A DNA stretch of 64,000 bases, taken from NCBI RefSeq assembly GCF_950023065.1, contig NC_088677.1, forward strand, positions 66,675,469 through 66,739,468. Direction: 5' to 3'. This DNA is from Planococcus citri (lineage: Eukaryota > Arthropoda > Insecta > Hemiptera > Pseudococcidae). The translations under genes were made by a program, and so were the position numbers. This document shows positions 32,401 to 44,400 of the stretch, piece by piece. Below the pieces are notes generated by a model. It was not told where the DNA came from. It did not search any database and was given only the letters and a program-made list of their open reading frames with translations. Each line of letters starts with the position of its first letter. Position 1 is the stretch's first letter.

Positions 32401-35400
32401 ATTCAGTCTCATTGAGATGGTCACAGACAACATGTCATTTCACTTTCAAATTTTGACCGAATATTAGAGACCCTTTGTGCTCTTCCAGGGTTGTAAAGAT
32501 TCCACTGGTATGGCTGCCCAGGTGACCAATGTAAGGTAATGATTATAATTTGTAATAAAGATTTATCGAGGGGAATCAAATAAACTCACTTCAATTTTGT
32601 TTTTCTAAACACCATTATTGACCTCTTGAATTGATAGGTTGTGGTTTCAAAGAATTCGAGAGACTCCATCGAATTTTTAAAATTTTTTGTTTTCGAATAA
32701 TTTGTATCAAAGAATAAAAGGTTCATTATCTTGGTGTATCTTTCGATTAGGTACCTAATTTGAAAACATATTTTCAAATTCGTTTGGTTCAAATTCAAAC
32801 TTTTCTCCGATGAGGTTTTTTGAAAAAATATGTGAATGAACAGCAGTTCGCGAACAAATCAACATAAAAAGCTACGATTTTTGGCTTACAGCCCATTTTC
32901 GAACAAAAAAATCAATTGGGAGGCATTTTGAGTGTCCTAGGAAATTTTTGACATTTTTAGTTTTCAAAATAGAAAAGAAAACTTTTATCTCTCCGACCCT
33001 TCATTTCGGTGGCATAGCCGAAAAACGTAGATTAACAAAGGTTAATGATTTCTTGCGGTGGGGGGGGGGGGGGTGACGGACAAGTTGCGGTGTGCAACTT
33101 TGGTCAAAATATTTTCGAATGTACCTTGAATCGAGTTCACGTTTCAAATTGTCAATTTTCATTTTGTAAAACAATTTTCATAAAATTGACAACTTTACCC
33201 CTCTCCCCCCTCAGTAAGCGTGAAATCGCCATTTTGGAAAAAGCTGAACGGGTCATGCTTATAGGAAATTTAACGTAGAACAATTTTAGTTCAATCACTT
33301 TTTCCCCTCCGACCGTTCATTTCGGTTAAATTGCAAAAAAACGTAGATTGACAAAGGTTAATGACCTCTTGCGGGGGTAGCATACAAGTTGTGGTGTGCA
33401 ACTTTGGTCAAAATATTTTCGAGTGTACCCGCAACCGAGTTCACGTTCTAAATTGTCGATTTTCATTTTTTAAAACAATTTCCATAAAATTGACAACTTT
33501 ATCCCCTCCTTACTAAGGGTGAAATCGCCATTTTGGGAAAAACTGAACTGGTCATGGTAATAGGAAATTTAACGTAGAATAATATTTACTCGAACATTTT
33601 CCCTCTAGGACCCTTCATTTCGGCGATAAAGCCGAAAAACATGTTTCGGCAAAGGTTAATGACCTCTTGCGGGGGGGGGGGGGGGGGGGTAGCGGTGAAG
33701 TTGCAGTGTGCAACTTTTGATGGGTTGTTTTAGAGACCAATCTGAACAAATTAATGTAAAATTCAGCTTGCCCCTAATTTTCTCGAGGTTCGACTAAAAA
33801 TTTTGCTAAAATGACTGGACTATAATATGTATTACTTAAAAATCACACATACAAAATATTTACTAAACATCACACTGAATTTTTCGCATGTAGTGTTGCT
33901 CACCTTTTTCACACATTCTAATTACAAAAAGAAAAACACCGTAAATTTTTTTGAATTTTTGAGGATGATCCCCCTTTGAGGAAAAATTTGAAAACAATTT
34001 ATGAAAATAGCACCTATTCATGTAAACATATTTTTAGGAGAAAAAATTATTTTGTACCAGAATTAGGTTCTGATATATGCTGGTTTCAAAACGTATCTTG
34101 TCAATATCTACCCCCTCCCCCTCTGGAGGACTAAATAATTTTAAAACAATTCATGTGCCTAGACTCATGTCTCTTACACATGTTTTCGATGAATCCAAAA
34201 TTTTTTAATCCAAACTCGCTAAAGTATGATTTTTTATCCCAAAAAAGTATTTTTTTGTAATTGTGGTCATGAGAGGTGAGGCGGAGAAATTATTTTGGTT
34301 TCAAATTTTTTTCATAAAAGTTCCTAACAGTGCTTCAGCTAAATGTCAAAAATCTGAGAAGGGTATTTCACTTACTTTACCTGGAAATAAGTACCCTCTG
34401 TTGACTTCAGAGCTGAATTGATAGGCAAATATTCTATTTTTGACGTTGAAATAGCCATATGCAAGTGATAAATGATAAAAAATTGGAGGTCCCTTGAAAA
34501 ATTCATCTCTCAGAGTTCATCACACATTTTGAAAATGTTGTTACATACTAAGTACTTTCAAGTATGCATACTAGGGTGGTCCTTAACTACATGGCAAAAA
34601 AAAATATGCGATTTTTTCCACCCCCACTCCTAAAGTGGTGACCTCGGGTGAGAAAATAATTCCCTATTTTTTATTTTTTCCATTTTCAAAAAATTCGGGC
34701 TGTGGTGGTCCCCTCAATTTTCAAAAATTTGAAAAAAACTTAATTCAAAGAAAAATTTTCGAAATTTCAAATTTTCGAGTTCCATCATCTGTAGAAGGTC
34801 CTTTTTGAGTAAAAAAGCCTCTCATGGTGATTTTAGCCCCCTCCCATGAAAACCAAGCTGACCCCCCAGAATAGCTGAAATTTGTATATTATGTGAGATG
34901 TCCTAAAATTGGTTGTTTTTGATCTTTCCTCCTAATTTCAGCTATTCTGGTGGGGTCTGCTTGGTTTTCATGGGAGGGGGCTAAAATCGTCATGAGAGTC
35001 TATTTTACTCAAAAGGGACCTTTTAGAGACAATGGAACTCAAAAAGTCAAAATTTTGAAATTTTAAAAATTTTTCATTGAATTGGTTTTTTTTTCAAATT
35101 TTTGAAAATTGAGGGGCAGTAGGGGCACACTGCAACCCGAATTTTTTGAAAATGGAAAAAATAAAAAATAGGGAATTATTTTCTCACCAAACGACAACAC
35201 TTTGTGGGGTTGGAAGGAGGAAAGACCAAAAACAACCAATTTTAGGACATCTCACATAATATACAAATTTCAGCTATTCTGGGGGGTCAGCTTGGCTTTC
35301 ATAGAAGGGGGCTAAAATCACCATGAGAGGCTTTTTTACTCAAAAAGGACCTTCTAGAGATGATGGAACTAGAAAATTTGGAATTTCAAAAACTTTTCTT

Positions 35401-38400
35401 TGAATTAGGTTTTTTTTCAAATTTTTGAAAATTGAGGGGCCCACTGCACCGCAGCCCGAATTTTTCGAAAATGGAAAAAATAAAAAATAGGGAATTATTT
35501 TCTCACCCGAGGTCACCACTGTAGGGGGTGGGAGCGAAAAAAATCCCAACTTCAAAAATAAGGACCACCCTAATGCGTACATGTATAGGTAGTGGCAAAA
35601 TAATTATAAAAAGAGATTGAAAAATTATTTTAAAATAGTTTGTTTAGTAGGTAGGTAGGTATTTCAAATCAACATCGTATTTGAATCAAAGCTTTATGCA
35701 CATGAGTATTTATTGTAATTTTATTTCAGAGATATGAACTGTGGCTGCAGCAAGTGGGAAGGTCAGACCTACATCTAAAAAGTCAAGAAAATGTGCGGAA
35801 AAGTTACCGTGTTTGTAATGAACATTTTCCTGATAATCAACGAGTGCCAGGAGCTGAGAGGGATCACTTGAGATCAATTCTCAAAGCGGATGCCTTCCCC
35901 TGTTTAAGTAAGAATTTATTGATACTCGTAACGTCGTAACTATGTCCTGTAACGGCTATCAACAGGCTTACATTTCAGCAAAATTTATTTATTAACCTCA
36001 TTTTTGTAGAAATTCCCAAATGTGCAATGGACATGGATGTAGACCATATCGAAGATGAGCTGGAGAATAACTCAGGTACGTAACTAAGGATCCATTCATT
36101 TTATAATTTAATGATCCAAATCACAACCTACCTACCTACCTACCTACCTACCTATATTTATATTCATGTCAATTATGCCTGTGTTTTAATTTGCACTTTA
36201 TTTTTATACTTATTAGCTGAAATTTTGGATATCCGAGATGCTGACATAGACCCGAATGAATTTTTAATGGAAACTGTGGATATCAATGACAACTCGTTGA
36301 ATAACTCCGGTAGGTACACACGCATTTCATAAATTAATAATACAAGTTACTACCTACCTATATTTATATTCATGTCAATTATGCCTGTGTTTTAATTTGC
36401 ACTTTATTTTTATACTTATTAGCTGAAATTTTGGATATCCGAGATGCTGACATAGACCCGAATGAATTTTTAATGGAAACTGTGGATATCGATGACAACT
36501 CGTTGAATAACTCCGGTAGGTACACACGCATTTCATAAATTAATAATACAAGTACTACCTACCTATATTTATATTCATGTCAATTATGCCTGTGTTTTAA
36601 TTTGCACTTTATTTTTATACTTATTAGCTGAAATTTTGGATATCCGAGATGCTGACATAGACCCGAATGAATTTTCAATGGAAACTGTGAATATCGATGA
36701 CAACTCGTTGAATAACTCCGGTAGGTACACACGCATTTCATAATGTAATAATACAAATCACTATACCTACCTTCATTTTTTATTCACTTCAATTATGCCT
36801 GTGTTTTAATTTACACTTTATTTCTATGTTAGCTAAACTTATGAATATCAGCGACATGGAGAATGAGCTGGAGGAAACGAAGCAGCACCAGGAAAAAACG
36901 AAAAAAATCAAAGAGGTCTCCCAGTAATGTCACACGAAAAAAAAAAGAGCCAGGAAATCGGAAAGGTATGCTTGAAAACTTCTTCAGATTTTTGTACCTA
37001 TCATCTTACTATTTTATCTTGTAGTTTGTTATTGTTTAGTTAGAGCTGACCAAGTAACCAACATTAGAAAGAAACTGCCCACCCAACATTAGTATAGGTA
37101 GTATAGTTTTGTAGTTTGGTAGTACATTTCATCGTTCCTCAATGTAGTATACCTATCAGAATTGTACAAAAACGTGTTTCCTTTGAAAAAAAATATTGTT
37201 TTAAAACAGTTTTTCCCCTTGTTTGAAAATGTATGTTCAAAATGCTTTTTAAACACAAATTCAATTGTTAATTGTTTTGGATTCAGTTTTTCAAATATTC
37301 GTTATGTAGGTAGTCATCAATTTTTAAGATGTAGGTAACATTATAAAATTGCTATAAGGCTCTACAAATATTGGAAAATTACAATCAAAACACAAAATTT
37401 GTCTAAAAAAAAGTACAGGAAGAAAAATGAAAATCGAAACATCTAGTTCATTCAATTCCACCTTTTTTTCTATGAGATAGTGAAAAAAAATTATTTTTTT
37501 AGAAAGTCGGAGGTGAAAAAAAAACACGTTTGAAAACGTTTTCAACGTTTCTTGTCTTTTTTTGTTTTGGTTTAAAACACTAATTTTTTTATATGTATTT
37601 GTTTTAATCATGCGCAACTCTGATAGGTACATATAATCCGGCCAACTGGTGAAAGTTTAATTTTTAATTTTCAATTATGTAGTACATAAGTACTTAGTTT
37701 ACATCTAGTAAATGTGGTGTTATATGTTAAAAATGTATATTAGATATTGTGTTGTATTGAAACTCAATTTTAAAACATGAGCATTTATGTTATATTATAT
37801 GTACAGTGTGTGAAATCAGGCGCGGAATAGGTCGGTTGGGGGACCCTGGTGAATGCACCAAATGAGTCCTTCACAACCCCTCCTTTCTCCCTTCAGAATC
37901 TTTCTCTTGTTTTTTCGTCGGGTTCAGATACTCGAATGCAAGTTGTGTAATTGATTTTTGTTATTTATCTTTCATTTAATTTCGCAAAAATGAGTTAATC
38001 TTATGGGAACAAAAGTAGAAGTTTCTTCGGAGAAAGAGGGAATGAACTGACAATTTTCTAACTTGTATGAGAAAACAAGTTTTTCAAATGAAATGACAAT
38101 TTTTCCAGTTGATTGATACATAATACATAGTTGCAATAAGTAATGATTATTTCAAAATGATTATTTTTCGTTCTAAATTTACGCAAGTTGCACTGGTTTT
38201 AAAACACAATGTTTTTTCAAAAATTTGTATATGTATATTTGCTTCAAAATTGTAGAATTTGAATGAAGGATCTTTGAAAAATTTAATTATGAAAAAGAAA
38301 AACAAACAGTTCCGAATGAAACGAGGGCGAAATCCTGTTTTGAGAGTGAATGGTAAATGTTTCTGTAAGTTCAGTTTAAGTAAAGAACTCATTGGAGACA

Positions 38401-41400
38401 AGTGAAGCGAAGGCAAAAGCTGTCAAAAATTCGCGTTTTGAAATGTGAAAATTTTTTTTTGCGATGCATCAATTTTTTGACTCTATCATTTTGTTATTTG
38501 AATAAAATAGGTAATTTAAAATTTCAATTTGGAAACAAAAAAAAGCGAACAGGCCCAAGGGAAGCGAGAGCACAAGTTTGTGAAAATTCATGTTTGGAGA
38601 TAGTTAAAATCGTATATTTTTGCTTTGAATACAAAGCGAGGAGAGGGGGGGGGGGCTCATTGGTGTTTCGAGACCTTTGTCAATTCACCAGGTAACATCA
38701 TGGGCCAGTGCATCCCTGTGTGAAATCTCATGAAATTACTTTTCATTTCATGCACAAATTGCACAATTGATACTTTCAAGTTTTATAAGAATTTCATATT
38801 TAAACTTGTTAAAATGTACTTACGTAATTACGTAGTTTGGAAAACAACGAATTTGAGGTTTTTTATATGATTTTTCACTGCTGCTTTATGCTGAAAATTC
38901 AAAACTTTTTATTCAATTTATGATTTCAAGGGGGAAATGCATATAACAACTTTTTTTGTAGGGTCAATATGAAATTTTTTTTTCAATTTTCAAATTCTTG
39001 TATTTTTTAGCATACATGTTAATCTTCTACAATTTAACTTCACCAAAATTAAGAGAGCATACAATTTCCTCTCTACTATTGATCGTATTGTTTAGTAGCT
39101 TAGGTATTTATATTGTAGGCCTAGTAAATTGTTTAGGTACCTACGGTACATAGTATTCAAGTACGTAATAATTGAGTGTATGTAGCATAAGTACGTTTCC
39201 TTAGTTATTTTGATCGGTGTGTGGCTATGTCGGAGCTAGATGGGGACTTGGCTTAGTAAAACAAATAAATAGTCAAGTCTTTTTCTATCTCTTATTTTCC
39301 CCACCGAGTGGCACATTGATGGATTCAACAGCGAATTATCGACGCAGGTTGAAGAATTGGAGAATTCTTAACGTCAACGGTGAAATGGATTCAGGAATCT
39401 CCAGAATGGCCATGAATGTTGAAATTAAGTTTTAAGGATTTAACATAAATTTCATGACTAATTTGCATCATTTTTACCTACTAAAAATATATTTTTCATA
39501 AATTTTCAAAGACTATACTCTTTCCTGAAGGCAACTACTTTGACAGGTTCTTCTGTTAGAGGATCAGGGAAGATATTTTCTTCAAAGCGGGGCAATCTAC
39601 AAAAATTCCAACCTAAAAATGATCAACTTTCGGATACTTGAATTGATTTATTTTTTGAATTGCTTCAACTAGGGTGAGAGATTTTCACATTAAAAATAAT
39701 AATGTACAACATTATTTTCTCATGCTAGGAGATAACTGCAAAATGTGGCAGCTTGAAAATTCCATCCTTGCACAATAAAGTACTCCTTAAATGATATCTG
39801 AATTCTGTGAATTCATCCCATATAAATTGTACTTTTCTGCTTAAATCAATGCCAATAAACGATGGGTAAAATGAAATTAAAACTGCCCATCCGCCCTCGA
39901 TGATATTGCTGTTACTTATGTATGGTGTTTAGGTATGTTGTAGGCTTGGTGAATTGTTCATGTATGTATTGCTTACATAATGTTTTATCTACAAGTACAT
40001 ATGTATGTTGTAGGTAGCATACATTTTGTTGCTGTTGGTTATTTTAATCGGTGTGTGGCTTGTGTCCGAGCTAGATGAGGACCTGGCTTTGTAATACCTA
40101 CGTATATATTGTAGGTCCTTTTTTCTCCCCATTACCATACCAAATTTCACATTGATGAATTGGCCAAAAATTTCAGACGTTGAAAATTCTTTTCACGAAT
40201 TCTATTGGAGTGTAAATACTTTACGGGTCAAGGATCTTATACCAACTAGAACATTTCAGCGTGGAGGAAAATAAATATTTATCTCAGTTAATTCTTACAA
40301 GAAAAGTTGGATTGTAACACCATGCAAAAATATGCTGCCGACCAAAATTTAAGGTGTTGAAGTGCATTTTCAAATTTATAGCAAATTTTTGAAAATCGAA
40401 TTTGGAACAAAATTTGAAAGAAATAAAAATCTCGCCAAATCAACGTAGAAAGCTAAGAAGAATTTTAGTCATAACTTCTCGAATTCGTTTTCAATCGGTT
40501 TGGTGGTTATAAGTGGGGTATTAGGGTGGTCCTTGAGTACATGACGAAAAAAAAATTGGCAATTTGTTTCGCTCCCAACCTTCAAAGTGATGACCTCAGG
40601 TGAGAAAAAGATTACCTATTTTCTATTTTTTCAAATTTTGAAAAACCCTGGCTGCGGTTGGACCCTCAATTTTTAAAAATTTAAAAAAAAAGTACAAATT
40701 TACTGTGAAATTTTAAAATTTTAAAATTTTGAGTAAAATTAATTCTCGTTACGATATTATCCCCCTCCCTAGAAAACCCAGTTGGCCCCATACAGTACCT
40801 GAAACTTGTATTTCAAGTAGGTACCTACCCACATTAAAAAGTCTAATATTACTCGTTTTGTGTATTTGGGTAGCTGCTTGAATAAAATGCATAATATTGT
40901 TCATTTTCGATGAATTATCAATTATAGTTGATACATGTGAACCCCACTGTCCTTATTACGAGATGTATTTTTGAAAATTGGAATTTAAAAAAAAATCATC
41001 AGTAAAGCTTTTTAAAATTCAAAAAAGAAAATTGAAAATTTTAAAAGAGGAAAAAGTGAAAATTTTTAAACCTAAACAATGAAATTTTTATCACGTATTA
41101 AACTTTAAAAATTCACCGTTTTATTCTACAAAACTAGTAATACTCGACCTCCCCCCCCCCCCAATAAACTTTGAAAATTTTTTCAGTTAACGGGGAGCCA
41201 TTTGGTGAGTTCGTGATACTAATTTGGGAATCTCTGGTCCTGTGCCCCCTCCTCCTCCAATTTAAATTTAAGGGATCCATGCCGCAGCCCAAGTTTTTCA
41301 AAAATGTGAAAAATAAAAAAATTGGAAATTATTTTCTCATCACAGGTTACCAATTTGAGGGCTGGAAGGGGTGAAAATCCCAAGTTTGCATGGAAATGAG

Positions 41401-44400
41401 TACTATCACCCTAGTGGGATATACATATATTGTATAGGTACCAAGTTTCTGCTTTCTAGGTTGATTTGGAAAAATTTTGAGGTTTCATTTTTTTGGGCCA
41501 AAATTTGATTTTCAAAAATTCACCAAAAATCGAAAAATGCAACTGAAATTTTGGGTAACAGTATATCTTTACGTGCTCTCTCCATGTAGATTTGTCCAGA
41601 ATGAAAATTTTTCTGCCAATTGGGATATCTCTCGGGAGTTTGTTTATTGATTCCTGGCGCAAAATCCCCTATCCACTCCGATAACAATTTCTCTTCTTAG
41701 CCCTTCAATTGCTTGTACCAAAGAAGGCTCATCAACTTTATCAAAAATATAGCTCACTGTATACCCAATTGTAGGTCTACTTGTGAATAGGTTTCACGTA
41801 AATTTGAAAAAATGGCTATTCAAAAAGCGATTAAGAACAAAAATAAGAAAAAAGTTTAAATATGTACCTTGTACCTACCTATTTCTTTTTCCTATGAACG
41901 AATGGAAAGTAAAAAACTCAAATTGACTAGGTATTTTCAAAAATAATAGAAAATAAGAAATGTTTTCGAAGGTTTTTTTTTATTAATTTCAAAAAAGAAC
42001 CACAAAATGCCGCTCCTACCTACCTATTAAAACAAAAATGAAAAATTCTGTCAAAATTTTGGAAAATTTATGCTTCATTTAATACTTACTTCGCTTTTTT
42101 TAGGTTCAGGCCGCAAAAAAAAAAACAAATCCATCTTGAAGAAGGCCGGCGTTACACGACTAAAACAACTGTCTCCTGAGGCCTTGGCATTATATAATGT
42201 TGTTAAAAGAGCGCAAAAAAAGAGCATCAAGTATGTCCGGCGGATTAAAAACTTGAAAACGAGAGTGAAGCTTTTGGAAGAAAATTTAAGAAACGAAGAT
42301 GGTATTTATGCCAGAATTGAAGAAGCCCGGATAAATAGAGCCTCAAAAAATTTCTTTCGCTGTCAAGTGAAATGCCAGAGGAGAAAGAAAAAAGGCAGAA
42401 GGTATTCACTTGATGACAAGATTTTTGCGCTCAATTTGTACAAACACAGCCCAAAGTCGTACAGATTGCTTCAAAAAACATTTGCGCTGCCTTCAAAAAA
42501 CACGTTGATGACTGTCCTGCACAATCTTCCCTTCACAACTGGAATCAATTCGAAAGTTAAACAACTCCTAAAAAAAAAAGTAGCCCGAATGCCACGAAAA
42601 AATCGGTTGTGCACGCTGATTTTCGATGAAATTAATATAAAACCTAATTTGTCGTATGATCGGAAGAGCGACGAAATCACAGGATTGGTCGACTTGGGAG
42701 GTGAGGACAGAAAACCAAAATTTGCAGATCACGCAACAACGTTCATGCTGAGGGGAATCTACCAAAAGTGGAAACAGCCCCTCAGCTACTACTTTGTCGA
42801 AAGTAGTATGGAGGCGTTCGCTTTGAAGGCGCGAATAGTTGAAAACATCAAATGTGCCCAGGAAGTAGGGTTAAAAGTGGTGGCAACGGTGTGTGACCAG
42901 TCCACAATAAACACTCGTTGTATAAACTTCATGAAGCTGGAAACCACTGAAGCCGCATTCCGCAAAGAACAAGAAAATCGATCATTGGGCTTTTACGTTA
43001 ATGGACAAGAAATTATACCACTCTTCGACCCACCTCACCTCCTGAAGTGTATCAGAAACAATTTGCTGGAATCTGAGTACGCTTCATTCAGAATGCCCAG
43101 CAATTTTTTCACTGATGAAGAGAAGACAAAACCAGTAGAATACACAGCTTCCTGGGCACATATTGAAGAACTGTACGAAAAGGATGTCGCAAATACAGAT
43201 TTCCAAATCCTCACCAAATTAACGCCAGAGCATATTTACGAAGACAAGCTCAAAAAAATGAAGGTCAGCGTGGCAGCTCAAGTGTTTTCGCATAAAGTCG
43301 CGTCCACAATGACGTTTGCCGCTGGTAGGTACCTACTTAATTCGACTTAGGTTCATACAAGAGAATTCCTTGACTTCAGAATGTCCAACTAAAATGAAAC
43401 ACGAATACTAGGGTGGTCCTTATTTTTGAAGTTGGGATTTTTTCCGCTCCCACCCCCAAAGTGGTGACCTCGGGTGAGAAAATAATTCCCTATTTTTTAT
43501 TTTTCTATTTTCAAAAAATTCGGGCTGAGGTGGGTCCCTCAATTTTCAAAAATTTGAAAAAAAACCAATTCAAAGAAAAATTTTTAAAATTTCAAAATTT
43601 CGAGTTCCATTGTCTCTAAAAGGTTTCTTTTTAGTAAAATAGACTCTCATGACGATTTTAGACCCCTCCCATGAAAACCAAGCTAACCCCACCAGAATAA
43701 TTGAAATTTATATTTCAGCTTTTCTGGTGGGGTCAGCTTGGTTTTCATGGGAGGGGGCTAAAATCGTCATGAGTCTGTTTTACTCAAAAGAAACCTTTTA
43801 GAGACAATGGAACTCAAAATTTTGAAATTTTAACCATTTTTCTTTGAATTGTTTTTTTTTTCAAATTATTGAAAATTGAGAGACCCACCGCAACCTGAAT
43901 TTTTCGAAAATGGAAAAAATAAAAAATAGGGAACTATTTTTTCACCAAAGGACACCACGTTGTGAGGTTGGGAGGAGGAAAGACCAAAAACAACTAATTT
44001 TAGGACATCCCACATAATATCCGAATTTCAGCTATTCTGGGGGGGTCAGCTTGGTTTTCATGGGAGGGGGCTAAAATCGCCATGAGAGTCTTTTTCACTC
44101 AAAAAGTACCTTCTAGAGATAATGGAACTCGAAATTTTGAAATTTTAAAAAATTTTCTTTGAATTGGGTTTTTTTCAAATTTTTGAAAATTGAGGAGCCC
44201 ACCGCAGCCCGAATTTTTCGAAAATGGAAAAAATAAAAAATAGGGAATTATTTTCTCACCCCAGGTCACCAATTTAGGGGGTGGGAGCGGAAAAAATCGC
44301 ACATTTTTTTTACCATGTAGTTAAGGACCACCCTAGTAAACCTACCTACCTATTTTTGGTTTTTCTGCACATTATTTCTGACAAGGGAACTTCACAAGAG

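Noticed and set aside
31461..33278. Paired frames of 73-77 codons with the same protein on opposite strands
   Set aside because: They are the two arms of the foldback element read in opposite directions, with no domain.
36126..36760. CRISPR-like regular repeats
   Set aside because: The 205-bp period contains a splice-bounded exon, and the repeats lie in a eukaryotic gene.
42070..42103. An ATG at 42070 opening the main transposase frame
   Set aside because: It lies in the intron before a strong acceptor (TTTTTTTAG at 42103). The exon-8 frame continues from exon 7 after splicing.
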